NCBI RefSeq assembly: GCF_000330725.2
Contig: NZ_AMZY02000010.1
Location: 62,001-126,000 of the forward strand
Length of the DNA stretch: 64,000 nt
Direction: 5' to 3'
Source: Mariniradius saccharolyticus AK6
Lineage (GTDB): Bacteria; Bacteroidota; Bacteroidia; Cytophagales; Cyclobacteriaceae
Position 1 is the first letter of the stretch. Every line of letters begins with the position of its first letter. Below are positions 1 through 8,297 of this stretch, one piece after another. Below the pieces are notes generated by a model. It was not told the DNA's origin, did not search any database, and was given only the letters and a program-made list of their open reading frames with translations. A program made the translations under genes and the position numbers.

Positions 1-450
1 GATGACGGATTTCATGGCCGACTCCATTTCGCGGTAGCTCGCCTCGTCGAAGAGCAAGTCGACGCCAATACGCGTTTGGAAGGCCCAGTCAGGAAGTGAA
101 TCCTGCGAAAGGGTAACGGTCATCGTATCCTTTTTGACCTGGTTGATGACACCGCTGATGCGCATATTGGATACGTTGTTGAAATCGGCGGTGGTGAAGA
201 TGGAGACGGATTTGCCGGACTGGAAGGAGTGCGATCTGCCCGTATCAAACCGCTCAAGCTCAACGATCAAATGGTCGCCAAGTCTGTGCTTGCTGGTTTT
301 CAACTGGACTGGATACCAGCAAACACCCTCTTCTTTTTTGGCTGCGATCGAGGCGTTCAGGACCTTTCGGCGGTACTCCTGGAGATCGGTTTCCCACTCC
401 AACTTCAAAAGTTTCAAAGTATTTGTTAATTCTTCCTGAATATTTCGCAT
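1..450 (-). CDS. SF1 helicase (IGHMBP2/DNA2-like AAA domain), N-terminal part, cut by window edge
   Basis: Open frame of 150 codons on the minus strand from ATG at 450, still open at base 1. The product starts MRNIQEELTNTLKLLKLEWE and continues with a charged helix and a beta-rich segment containing EEGVCWYPVQL, DHLIVELERF, TLSQDSLPDWAF and GVDLLFDEASYREME. This resembles, from memory, the N-terminal domain of Bacteroidota AAA-domain helicases of the IGHMBP2/Dna2/NAM7 superfamily 1B group, usually a little over 600 residues. The Walker motifs lie outside the window, so ATPase activity is inferred. It is divergent from the acpH-like gene with 65 bp between starts. A possible -7 box (TACTTTCG, minus strand, 469-476) lies just upstream of the start. 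Confidence 0.65.
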   Translation of the reverse strand, partial: MRNIQEELTNTLKLLKLEWETDLQEYRRKVLNASIAAKKEEGVCWYPVQLKTSKHRLGDHLIVELERFDTGRSHSFQSGKSVSIFTTADFNNVSNMRISGVINQVKKDTMTVTLSQDSLPDWAFQTRIGVDLLFDEASYREMESAMKSVI

Positions 451-515
451 CAATCTTTAATTTTAGGGCGAAAGTAATCATTATCCTTCCCCCAAATTAT
501 ACACTCCAGTAAAAG

Positions 516-1127
516 GTGAATTTTCTCGCACACGCTTATCTATCATTTGGCGATCCTAAGGTTCTAGTCGGAAATTTTATCGGTGACTTCGTCAGAGGCG
601 ATATCGAACACAGTTTTGAAAAGGATATCGTCATTGGCATCAAGCTCCATTGGGGTATTGATAACTTCACGGACCACCACTTTGTAGTGAAGGAGGCACA
701 GGCAATCCTGAGGCCGCATTACAGCCGTTATTCGATGGTAATCACGGATATGTACTTCGATTACTTCCTCGCAAGGTATTGGAAAAACTACAGTGCCAAG
801 CCGCTGCCTGAGTTCGCCGATGAGGTTTATGAAACGATTGATAGCTATGCCGACATATTACCGGAGAAATTCCTCCAAACATTCAGCTACATGAAGTATT
901 ACAACTGGCTGGCTGGCTATGGGGAACTCGAAGGAATCCGCAGGGCAATGACAGGAATGTCTAAGCGAACACGCTTCGATTCCAAAATGGAGACCGCCCA
1001 TATTTTTCTAGACGAACACCACGAGTACCTAAAGGTCCATTTCGGCGATTTTTTTGAAGATGTGGTAAGTTTTGCCAAGGGAAGATTGAAGGAACTGAGG
1101 GAAGAATATGGTTCACTGCAAACCTAA
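516..1127 (+). CDS. Acyl carrier protein phosphodiesterase-like protein (AcpH/DUF479 family)
   Basis: The 203-residue product starts MNFLAHAYLSFGDPKVLVGN, typical of the AcpH/DUF479 family. AcpH removes the 4'-phosphopantetheine arm from holo-acyl carrier protein in the cytoplasm. Family residues H6, N20, D24 and D29 are present, in an HD-like all-helical fold, and the length matches the usual 190-200. The start is a GTG at 516; there is no upstream ATG in frame, and the first residues are family-conserved, so GTG is well supported. The last 20 bases overlap the next gene, so the two are probably co-transcribed. Function is assigned by family only; several Bacteroidota members are untested. 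Confidence 0.82.
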   Translation: MNFLAHAYLSFGDPKVLVGNFIGDFVRGDIEHSFEKDIVIGIKLHWGIDNFTDHHFVVKEAQAILRPHYSRYSMVITDMYFDYFLARYWKNYSAKPLPEFADEVYETIDSYADILPEKFLQTFSYMKYYNWLAGYGELEGIRRAMTGMSKRTRFDSKMETAHIFLDEHHEYLKVHFGDFFEDVVSFAKGRLKELREEYGSLQT

Positions 1128-1566
1128 GACAAGCACGTACATTGCCTTGAGCCTCATCCTGTTGGCTTTGGTCGCAGGATTGGTCAGTACTTTGGGGCAC
1201 TTTGCCAGCCAAAGAACGTATCCAATTTGGTTGTATTTGAGTGTGACTGTACTTCTCACGGTGGTGATTTTGATGCTTTTGGTCAAAATGATAGCCGGCT
1301 TCAAAACCATATCGGCCGGCGATGGAAAAATCGTAACCATGCTGCCGCTTCGAAACCAAACCAAGGTTTACCCACTCGCGGAAGTCATCGCTTGGGATGA
1401 GGAAAAAGTCGTTGCCAACAAACGCGAGTTTCGGCAGCTGACCATCGTTTTTTCTGACAAAAACTCATTCACCATCAGTAATCACGAGCATGTGAATTAT
1501 GATGATTTTTTCAAATACTTGCTCAAAAAGCTTCCCAACAAAAGACCTAAGCAAAAGGGGAAATAA
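1108..1566 (+). CDS. Small membrane protein with two TM helices and a PH-like soluble tail
   Basis: The 152-residue product has two hydrophobic helices close together (about residues 10-32 and 35-60), then about 90 residues rich in beta-strand patterns (KIVTMLPLRNQTKVYPLAEV, RQLTIVFSDKNSFTISNHEH) and a lysine-rich C-terminus. Two TM helices followed by a small beta domain resemble bacterial PH-domain membrane proteins, but I see no diagnostic motif. It begins inside the acpH-like gene (20 bp overlap, different frame), pointing to translational coupling. Function unknown. Confidence 0.7.
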   Translation: MVHCKPKTSTYIALSLILLALVAGLVSTLGHFASQRTYPIWLYLSVTVLLTVVILMLLVKMIAGFKTISAGDGKIVTMLPLRNQTKVYPLAEVIAWDEEKVVANKREFRQLTIVFSDKNSFTISNHEHVNYDDFFKYLLKKLPNKRPKQKGK

Positions 1567-1599
1567 GGTAAACGGAGACTCTTTAAAAATCCTTTCTGG

Positions 1600-1630
1600 A
1601 AAGAAAAAACCCCGATTTTGGACCGGGGCT
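1600..1630 (-). terminator. Rho-independent terminator of ppa
   Basis: On the minus strand a CCCCG/CGGGG stem (1610-1614 with 1624-1628) with a 9-nt loop is followed directly by a U-rich run (bases 1602-1609 are A on the plus strand). It sits 5 bp after the ppa stop codon and between convergent genes, so it may slow readthrough from both sides. Confidence 0.7.
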
Positions 1631-1635
1631 AGCTA

Positions 1636-2175
1636 TTATCTTTGGGTGCGGAAGTTTCTGTCGTACAGCGTGATGCTGTCCTTGATGATTTTATAAGCTT
1701 CTTCTTTTCCAAGAAAATCCTCCACCTTCACCTCCTTATTTTCCAATTTTTTATAGTCTTCAAAAAACCGGTGAACCTCCTTCATCAGGTGGGGCGGCAG
1801 TTCATCGATATCGCTGATATAATTGACGGATTGGTCGTCGGCTGCCACGGCGATGATTTTGTCATCGGCCTCGCCCCCATCTACCATCCGCATTACGCCG
1901 ATGACTTTAGCCTTCACGAGAGTCATCGATGGAATGTCTATCTGTGATATAATCAGAATATCCAAAGGGTCCTTGTCGTCGCAGAAAGTCTGGGGAATAA
2001 AACCATAATTCGCAGGATAATGCACTGCCGAAAACAACACCCGGTCCAGCAGAAGCATGCCCGTTTTCTTGTCCAATTCGTATTTTCCTTTACTTCCTTT
2101 GGGGATTTCTATGACGCCCATTACATATTCAGGGGCTTCTTTTCCAATATTGACATCATGCCAAGGGTTGATCAT
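1636..2175 (-). CDS. ppa: Inorganic pyrophosphatase, soluble family I
   Basis: The 179-residue cytoplasmic enzyme hydrolyses pyrophosphate to two phosphates and pulls biosynthetic reactions forward. The family I signature is present as D67-K-D69-P-L-D72 in [28 protein letters not shown] near residue 21 and the [13 protein letters not shown] strand carry the usual substrate-binding lysines and tyrosines. Length is standard for bacterial single-domain PPases. ATG at 2175 gives the conserved N-terminus NPWHDV. It is a single gene bounded by its own terminator. Confidence 0.95.
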   Translation of the reverse strand: MINPWHDVNIGKEAPEYVMGVIEIPKGSKGKYELDKKTGMLLLDRVLFSAVHYPANYGFIPQTFCDDKDPLDILIISQIDIPSMTLVKAKVIGVMRMVDGGEADDKIIAVAADDQSVNYISDIDELPPHLMKEVHRFFEDYKKLENKEVKVEDFLGKEEAYKIIKDSITLYDRNFRTQR

Positions 2176-2291
2176 CTCTAAAAAGATTTAAGGGTAAACA
2201 ATAAATATCAAGCAAATTAACGCCAAAATGCCAAGGAAACAAAGTGCATGTATGCTGGGGATTTTGGAATTTCCCAGTCCTTGGAAATGGT

Positions 2292-3404
2292 TTATACCGA
2301 AGTCTTTACAGGTTCAGAAGGCTTTAGGGAAGGCAAAGTTACCTGTACCGTGGTGCCAAGGTCAACTTCTGACTCGAGAAGGATTTTTCCACCAAGCTGA
2401 TAGACTGCCTCTTTGACCATATACAATCCCAAGCCTGAACCGACGCTTTTCTGGGTTGCCCTTTGGAAAAGGTTGAACACATCGGCACGGTATTTCTCCT
2501 CAATTCCTACGCCGTTGTCTGCAATGGAAATAAGTGCTTGATCTTCCTCGACCACGATTCGGATGCGCACCTGTTTGGAATCCGAATAATCCTTTTGGAA
2601 CTGGCACGCGTTGTTGAGAAGATTTCCAAGGATCACACGAAGCTTGGAATCATCAGAATAGAATGGCTGGTTTTGGGCAACATCAACCCGCAAGTCGATC
2701 TCAGACAAATCCCAACGTGAAGCAAGATTGTCTATTTGCTGCTTCACCAAGTCTGCAAATTCGATCTCTGTGACTTTGTTTTCCAATTTGGTAGACCTGT
2801 AGAAATCAAGCATTTTGAAGATGTATTCGTCGAGCTTATGCATCGCCAAATCGATCATGTCAAAATACTCAAGCACATTGGGGTCTTTGGATTCTAGCTT
2901 GGCGAGCTTGGAAACTCCCGAGATACTCATCAGCGGCCCACGCAATTCGTGCGATAGCGTATACACGAACTGGTTCATTTCGGAGTTGATCTTTTCAAGC
3001 CTTTCATTTTTAACCCTGAGTTCCCTTCTAGTGAAATAGATATCTCCGGCATTGATGATTGCATTTTTGACCGTTTCGATGTTCCATGGCTTGTCAATAA
3101 ACCGGTACACCTGACCTCTATTGATCGCGTCGATTACACTTGCTATATCGGAATAACCTGTCAACAAGATTCTGACCGCTTCGGGATTGATTTTCATCAG
3201 TTTTTCAAAAAACTCAATACCATCCATTCCCGGCATCCTGATGTCTGCGATGACCACATGGAGTTCCTGCTCGGCTGCGATCTGCAATCCTTCTGCGGCG
3301 CTTTGGGCAGTCACCACTTTGAATTCCTTTCTCAGGCTAGCTTTGAAGGAATTCAGGTTATTGTCCTCGTCGTCGATGTATAACACTATGATCCGATCAG
3401 TCAT
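2292..3404 (-). CDS. REC-histidine kinase: response regulator receiver fused to HisKA/HATPase_c
   Basis: The 370-residue cytoplasmic protein has an N-terminal receiver domain (acidic pair D11/D12, phospho-acceptor D54 in VIADIRMPGMDG, K105 in IDKPW), a coiled linker, then a HisKA helix with H152 in YTLSHELRGP and an HATPase_c domain (N box NLLNNACQF, G1 DNGVGIEE, G2 GSGLGLYMVKEAV). REC before kinase, rather than after it, suggests phosphorylation of the receiver tunes kinase output. Its start overlaps the stop of the 7TM kinase gene by 8 bp, so the two form an operon and probably a phosphorelay. The REC domain is closely similar to the stand-alone regulator at 6183-6656. Output is unknown. 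Confidence 0.9.
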   Translation of the reverse strand: MTDRIIVLYIDDEDNNLNSFKASLRKEFKVVTAQSAAEGLQIAAEQELHVVIADIRMPGMDGIEFFEKLMKINPEAVRILLTGYSDIASVIDAINRGQVYRFIDKPWNIETVKNAIINAGDIYFTRRELRVKNERLEKINSEMNQFVYTLSHELRGPLMSISGVSKLAKLESKDPNVLEYFDMIDLAMHKLDEYIFKMLDFYRSTKLENKVTEIEFADLVKQQIDNLASRWDLSEIDLRVDVAQNQPFYSDDSKLRVILGNLLNNACQFQKDYSDSKQVRIRIVVEEDQALISIADNGVGIEEKYRADVFNLFQRATQKSVGSGLGLYMVKEAVYQLGGKILLESEVDLGTTVQVTLPSLKPSEPVKTSV

Positions 3405-5508
3405 TGTACGGCGTGGTTTGGTATATTGGTAACGTGATGATGAAATTGGTGCCCCTGCCCTCAGCGGTATCCACGTGTAGTGTACCCTTGTGGTTTTCGA
3501 TGATGGTGTAGACGATGGAAAGACCCAATCCAGTTCCTTTCCCTACGGCTTTGGTCGTAAAGAAAGGTTCAAAAATCCTTTGTTTGACATGATTTGGCAT
3601 GCCTGGGCCATTGTCTTCGATTTCAATTTTGATTTTTTCGCCCAGAAGTGAGGTACGTATAGTCAGGGTCGGCTCGGCTATCTTCGCATGGTCAAGCAAG
3701 GCATGAATCGCATTGGTAATGATATTCATAAAAACCTGGTTCATTTTACCGGCGAGGCATTCGACCATGGGAATGTTGCCAAATTCCTTGTTCACCTTGA
3801 TCTTGCCTGCCATAGCACTGTTGAGCAGGACCAGCGTGCTGTTGATGCCATCATGGATATCGACCTTCTTGACATCCTGCTCGTCCACTCTTGAAAACAA
3901 GCGTAGGCCCTTTACAATCTCTACGGTGCGCTTTGCGCCATCTTCCATGCCCCTGAGCAACTGATCTATTTCCTGAAGGATATATTCGAATTCGATTTCC
4001 CTTTCGAGTTTGTCAATTTCTTTTTGGGATTCGGGTGAAAACTCAAGCTTTCCTTTTTTGCGATAAAGCTCCACAACCTCCAGCAAATCACCAATATCCC
4101 GACGCAATGGAGAGATGTTGGAGCTGACAAAATTGATCGGGTTATTGATCTCATGCGCAATGCCCGCGGTCAACTGACCCAAGGAGGCCATTTTCTCCTG
4201 ATTGACCATTTGGGTTTGTGTGCTCTGCAGGTTGTGCAGTGTATATTCCAATTCCTCGGTGCGTTGCTTCACCTTTTCCTCCAACAGTTCATTTTGCTCA
4301 ATAATCAAGCTCTCGTTTTGCTTGAGCACTTTCATGATGTCGTACTGCTCCTTTTCCTTTTCTGACTCAAGGATGCTTTTCCTATCCGCAAGTGCAAATG
4401 AAAACAAGATTACCTGGAGCGTTGCCGCCAATGGAAGAATATAGACCGAAAATGACGAGAACGGAATCAATCCGAGTTCGATGGATATGTGCACAAGGGC
4501 ACCCATCGCAAAGACCGTCCAGGCTATGATAAAATACCTGGCGGGAAGGTATCCTTTTCTCAAAACCCGAAACCCAATGAACCAAACGAATACTGACAAC
4601 AGCCCAATTGCCAGGAGGTAAATCCGATATCCCGCCATCTGGGAAAAGAAAATATTATCAAGCACCACAAACACAAAAATGCCAACCAGGAAAGTGACTC
4701 CGATTTTGAGCTTGGGTGCGTATCTAGAAATCGCCAAAAATTCCTTGGCAAATAGCGTGATCGAAATTCCAGTTAAGGAACCGAACAAGACGATTGATCT
4801 GACATTCATCCATTCCCAACTGGGCCAAAGCAGCTCTTGGGTATATCCGAATATCGAAGATTTGGCAAACCAAATGAGGATTGTATGAATCGTATAGAGT
4901 ATGTAAACCTTGTCCCTGAATGCAATGAAAAGAAACAAGTTGTAGACAATCAGTCCTGCCAAGATTCCTGTAAACACCCCAAAAAGAATGTTCTGCAGGT
5001 TCATTTTGTAATTTACTTGCTGAAGGTCAGCAATATAGGCGGAAAATATCTTGCTATTGTTACTCTTGATTTTAAGATACACATCGGCTTCCTGCATTCC
5101 CGAGAGGTCTAGCTCAAACGCGATCTTATTGGTAGGGATGATCTTTTTGTGAAAGTCAACGACTCTGCCGCCCATTTGGTAGCTGAGGATTTTCTCCCCA
5201 TTTGCCAAATAGAAGTGTGCCTCGTCCAAGCCGGAGTTGTTGATAACAAGGAACTTCCTTTGATCATCCAAACTCTCTGACTTGACACGAAACCGAAGCC
5301 AAATCGAACTTGAGTTGATACCGAAGTTATGGATTCTTTTGGCAAGCTCCCTAAAATCCTTGCGATGAATAATTTGCTCCGGCGTGAACTCATTTCCCGG
5401 GTCGACCAAGTACTCAAATTGGGAAACGGGAATAGCTTCCTGCTCTGGCAAAATATGAATCGGAAACAAGCCGACTATCCAAAGAATAATTGAAAACAAC
5501 CCAACCAT
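3397..5508 (-). CDS. 7TM-DISM sensor histidine kinase
   Basis: I chose the ATG at 5508, which starts a signal peptide (MVGLFSIILWIVGLFPIHIL); the frame stays open to an ATG at 5559, but those 17 residues precede the signal and look untranslated. After the signal comes an extracytoplasmic beta-rich sensing region (about 150 residues, 7TMR-DISMED2-like), seven TM helices over the next 200 residues (7TMR-DISM_7TM), a coiled coil, HisKA (TAGIAHEINNPINF, acceptor His) and HATPase_c (NQVFMNIITNAIHAL, DNGPGMP, GTGLGLSIVYTI). DISM receptors are thought to sense small extracellular ligands, often carbohydrates; the ligand here cannot be read. It overlaps the downstream REC-kinase by 8 bp. Confidence 0.9.
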   Translation of the reverse strand: MVGLFSIILWIVGLFPIHILPEQEAIPVSQFEYLVDPGNEFTPEQIIHRKDFRELAKRIHNFGINSSSIWLRFRVKSESLDDQRKFLVINNSGLDEAHFYLANGEKILSYQMGGRVVDFHKKIIPTNKIAFELDLSGMQEADVYLKIKSNNSKIFSAYIADLQQVNYKMNLQNILFGVFTGILAGLIVYNLFLFIAFRDKVYILYTIHTILIWFAKSSIFGYTQELLWPSWEWMNVRSIVLFGSLTGISITLFAKEFLAISRYAPKLKIGVTFLVGIFVFVVLDNIFFSQMAGYRIYLLAIGLLSVFVWFIGFRVLRKGYLPARYFIIAWTVFAMGALVHISIELGLIPFSSFSVYILPLAATLQVILFSFALADRKSILESEKEKEQYDIMKVLKQNESLIIEQNELLEEKVKQRTEELEYTLHNLQSTQTQMVNQEKMASLGQLTAGIAHEINNPINFVSSNISPLRRDIGDLLEVVELYRKKGKLEFSPESQKEIDKLEREIEFEYILQEIDQLLRGMEDGAKRTVEIVKGLRLFSRVDEQDVKKVDIHDGINSTLVLLNSAMAGKIKVNKEFGNIPMVECLAGKMNQVFMNIITNAIHALLDHAKIAEPTLTIRTSLLGEKIKIEIEDNGPGMPNHVKQRIFEPFFTTKAVGKGTGLGLSIVYTIIENHKGTLHVDTAEGRGTNFIITLPIYQTTPYND

Positions 5509-6182
5509 CGGAAAATTACATTCATTAAAACTGATGCGGGACTGGCCCGACCATCGCAAATATTGCAGCTATATATCGGATATCCGCATCTAAATCCATG
5601 ATTTCCAAATGATTGGAAACACACTGCAAATATCCAAGCCAAACAATCGGGTGACGAAAGATCAGGGGCAACCAAGCATTTGTCAGGAAAAAACGTGGGG
5701 TAAAATTTGATTAAGTATCTCTTACTCAATACAACACGTCATTTCCGGATGGCAATATGTGGATTTCTTTTGTATTTTTTGAATACGGGCACATTCAAAT
5801 GCCGAATATTTCTTTTTGAACCAAAAAAATTGAAGGATAATGTCAAAACCCAAAAACTACCCAAATCTCCAACGAATATGTTTTTCTAAAAAAACCAAAC
5901 CTCAATCAAGTACAATTTTCTCCTTCTTCCATAAATTGGTTTTTTGATGCATAAACGAGGAGAAAATAAGATTCAAACTACTGAAAATCAGTTTCTTTTT
6001 GGAAGAAAGGAATTCAAAATAGCCGAATAAATGATCAAAAAAATGAAAGATTTTTGATGAAAAATTGACCTACCTAAGCCCATATTTTTTTATTGCCACA
6101 CAAAAAAAATACAATTACATTCAAAGATTGGTGTTTGGAAATAAAATATTTGTAGTTTTGCCACAATCAATCATGCCATTCG
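5509..6182. other. AT-rich divergent intergenic region, 0.67 kb
   Basis: This stretch separates the divergent 7TM kinase and the stand-alone REC regulator. It is clearly more AT-rich than its neighbours, with many A and T runs. A 60-codon plus-strand frame at 5707-5889 has no recognisable domain, biased AT-driven codons and no RBS; I regard it as chance. No tRNA or other known RNA was recognised. A -7 promoter box lies at the right end (separate entry). Confidence 0.6.
6153..6160 (+). promoter_or_regulatory. Bacteroidota -7 box (TAGTTTTG) before the REC regulator
   Basis: TAGTTTTG fits the Bacteroidota TANNTTTG consensus exactly and lies 23 bp before the ATG at 6183. A TTTG at 6134-6137 is only 15 bp upstream, closer than the usual 19, so the -33 element is uncertain. 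Confidence 0.4.
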
Positions 6183-6656
6183 ATGTCTGAATCACCCCAA
6201 GATAAGATAAGAATCCTGTATGTAGATGACGAAGAAAACAACCTTCAGGCCTTCAAAGCTACATTCAGGAGAAACTATGAAATCTACCTAGCCCTATCTG
6301 CCAAAGAAGCAAGGGAAATTCTTCAAAACCACGAAGTGCAGATCATCATCACGGACCAGCGGATGCCTGATGAGACAGGGGTGGACTTCCTTGCGTCGAT
6401 CATTCCGACCAATCCGGACCCAATCCGTATCCTGTTAACTGGCTATACGGATATCCAGGCTGTGATTGATGCAATCAACAAAGGCCAGGTATATCACTAC
6501 CTAACAAAGCCTTGGGAAGAAGAATACATGAAAAACGTGATCAGTAACGCTTTTGAGGTATATTCGTTACGCAGAGAAAACAGGCAGCTCACCGAAGACC
6601 TGATGCTCAAAAATAAGGAGCTCCAATCAATGCTTAATCTGAAAGAAATGCCCTAA
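6183..6656 (+). CDS. Stand-alone response regulator (REC domain plus short coiled coil)
   Basis: The 157-residue protein is a complete receiver domain (D15/D16 acidic pair, phospho-acceptor D58 in IIITDQRMPDETG, T/GYTD switch region, K109 in YLTKPW), followed by about 35 residues of heptad-like helix (ENRQLTEDLMLKNKELQSML). It has no DNA-binding or enzymatic output domain, so it probably works by protein contact or as a phosphate shuttle. Its REC domain shares long matches with the REC half of the kinase at 2292-3404 (ILLTGY.DI..VIDAIN.GQVY), suggesting duplication and a shared relay. The stop overlaps the end of the convergent alanine dehydrogenase-like gene by 4 bp. Confidence 0.88.
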   Translation: MSESPQDKIRILYVDDEENNLQAFKATFRRNYEIYLALSAKEAREILQNHEVQIIITDQRMPDETGVDFLASIIPTNPDPIRILLTGYTDIQAVIDAINKGQVYHYLTKPWEEEYMKNVISNAFEVYSLRRENRQLTEDLMLKNKELQSMLNLKEMP

Positions 6657-7867
6657 TAACGGGCGGCAAGCAGCAGCAATAATTCCTTGTGGGTCATTGA
6701 GAATTTTCGTGCAAGATAAGCATTTGTCAGGCTACCTCTGTACGTGTAAACTCCCTTCATGAACCATTTGTAGTTGAATACCATCTCCTCGGCCCCTCCC
6801 AAATCAGCCATTTGTAGCAGAATGGGTGTAAAAATATTACTCAGTGCAACTGAAGCCGTACGGGAAACCCTAGACGCGATATTGGGCACACAATAATGGA
6901 TAACACCATACTTCTGGAACGTTGGATTGTCGTGGGAAGTCATCTCGGAAGTCTCGATACATCCTCCTTGGTCAATAGACACGTCAATGATCACGCTCCC
7001 CGGCATCATTGAAGCGACCATTTCTTCGGTCACCACCATTTTGTTTTTGCCCTTCTCGGCGCGCATCGCGCCGATCACCACATCCGCCTCTTTGATCGCT
7101 TTGGCGATGGTATAATTATCTATCGTGGAGGTGAATACCTGCTGACCAAGCAACTGTTTGATCCTGCGCAGTTTATAAATATGATTATCAAATACCTTAA
7201 TATTTGCCCCAAGGCCGAGCGCGGTGCGAGAGGCGTATTCAGCGACAGTTCCCGCGCCTACAATCACCACTTGGGTCGGGGGTACGCCCGTGACGCCACC
7301 CAATAGCAGACCTTTACCGTTATTCACGGCACTGAGGTATTCCGAGGCGATCAACATGACGGTGCTACCTGCTATCTCACTCATCGCACGAATGACAGGC
7401 ATTCCTCCAACCTTATCCTCCAAAAACTCATAGGCAACTGCCGTTATCCGCTTTGAATTCAGCGCATGTATGAAATCAGCGTTTTGTTTTCCAAGCTGCA
7501 AGGCCGAAATCAGGCAGGAACCAGGCCTCATAAACTCGATTTCTTCAACTACGGGCGGCTCGACCTTCACAACCACCTCAGCATCAAACGCCTCCTTGGC
7601 CGAATAGACAATTTTCGCACCGGCGTCAGAATACTCTTTATCCGAAAATTTTGATTGCGCGCCGGCACCAGTTTCGACCATCACCTCCATCCCGTTGTTT
7701 ATGAGTAGGGCAACAGCATCCGGTGTAAGAATCACGCGCTTCTCTTGTGCGGCGGTCTCAGTCGGCATCCCGATCAATAGTGACCGTTTAGCCTCCTTCA
7801 CTTTTGCCATTGCTTCCCTGGGAAAAATCCCAACGCCCTCGGTTATCTCAACCATCTGCTTGCCCAT
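6653..7867 (-). CDS. Alanine dehydrogenase-like protein (AlaDh/PNT family)
   Basis: The 404-residue product has the AlaDh_PNT N-terminal domain (EKRVILTPDAV, VVVKVEPP with the substrate-binding lysine) and NAD-binding Rossmann domain (VVIVGAGTVAEYASRTALGLGANIKVFDN), with IDQGGCIE carrying the catalytic aspartate. Alanine dehydrogenase interconverts L-alanine and pyruvate plus ammonia with NAD. Odd point: the segment that holds the conserved catalytic histidine in characterised enzymes (TYLHLA) reads LISALQLGKQ here, without histidine. I believe this is usual in the Bacteroidota subgroup, so the true substrate is less certain. About 30 residues longer at the N-terminus than classical enzymes. 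It overlaps tsaE by 20 bp in an apparent porX-tsaE-ald operon. Confidence 0.8.
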   Translation of the reverse strand: MGKQMVEITEGVGIFPREAMAKVKEAKRSLLIGMPTETAAQEKRVILTPDAVALLINNGMEVMVETGAGAQSKFSDKEYSDAGAKIVYSAKEAFDAEVVVKVEPPVVEEIEFMRPGSCLISALQLGKQNADFIHALNSKRITAVAYEFLEDKVGGMPVIRAMSEIAGSTVMLIASEYLSAVNNGKGLLLGGVTGVPPTQVVIVGAGTVAEYASRTALGLGANIKVFDNHIYKLRRIKQLLGQQVFTSTIDNYTIAKAIKEADVVIGAMRAEKGKNKMVVTEEMVASMMPGSVIIDVSIDQGGCIETSEMTSHDNPTFQKYGVIHYCVPNIASRVSRTASVALSNIFTPILLQMADLGGAEEMVFNYKWFMKGVYTYRGSLTNAYLARKFSMTHKELLLLLAARY

Positions 7868-8291
7868 TTTTTACCTTCCTTAGGATTAAATGCCTTGTCC
7901 CATTGTGCAGGGTAATTATGCGGATATGGAAAAAATCCTCCGGCAAAAATCCCGGAATCTTTTCCGCCCACTCTATCCAACAATAATTTCCACTTTCGAA
8001 ATACTCGTCTACTCCGATCTCAATTGCCTCTGCGGGATCCTCCAGCCTATAAAAATCAAAATGGTAAAAGACTTCACCAAAGTGATTCCCGTACTCATTG
8101 ACCAACGAAAATGTCGGGCTGCTTACCCGATCTTCCACCCCAAAGTGTTTGGCTATCGCCCGGATAAGGGTCGTCTTGCCGGCACCCAAGTTTCCTTGGA
8201 AAATCCAGATCTTCTCATCCCCAGCGTATTCGATCAGCTTCTTTGCGGTCTGATCGATTTCGTCCAAGCTTCGGCACTCAATCGTTTCCAA
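7848..8291 (-). CDS. tsaE: tRNA threonylcarbamoyladenosine biosynthesis ATPase TsaE
   Basis: The 147-residue P-loop protein has Walker A at 33-41 (GNLGAGKTT), the family motif SSPTFSLVNEY, HFDFYRLEDPAEAIEIGVDEYF and CWIEWAEKIPG. It matches TsaE (YjeE) in length and order of motifs. TsaE is the ATPase that works with TsaB and TsaD to make t6A at position 37 of ANN-decoding tRNAs, in the cytoplasm. There is no ATG near the N-terminus; the frame begins at a TTG (8291) six bases after the porX stop, so a TTG start with translational coupling is likely. TsaB/TsaD are not in the window. Confidence 0.92.
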   Translation of the reverse strand: METIECRSLDEIDQTAKKLIEYAGDEKIWIFQGNLGAGKTTLIRAIAKHFGVEDRVSSPTFSLVNEYGNHFGEVFYHFDFYRLEDPAEAIEIGVDEYFESGNYCWIEWAEKIPGFLPEDFFHIRIITLHNGTRHLILRKVKNGQADG

Positions 8292-8297
8292 ATCTAA

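Noticed and set aside
260-481. 73-codon minus-strand frame near the left edge
   Set aside because: Out of frame with the helicase-like gene, which has better protein character and stays open to the edge.
5707-5889. 60-codon plus-strand frame in the AT-rich gap
   Set aside because: No domain, AT-driven composition, no ribosome binding site; chance frame.
7890-8297. 135-codon plus-strand frame opposite tsaE
   Set aside because: Mirror of the tsaE coding sequence with no protein-like features.
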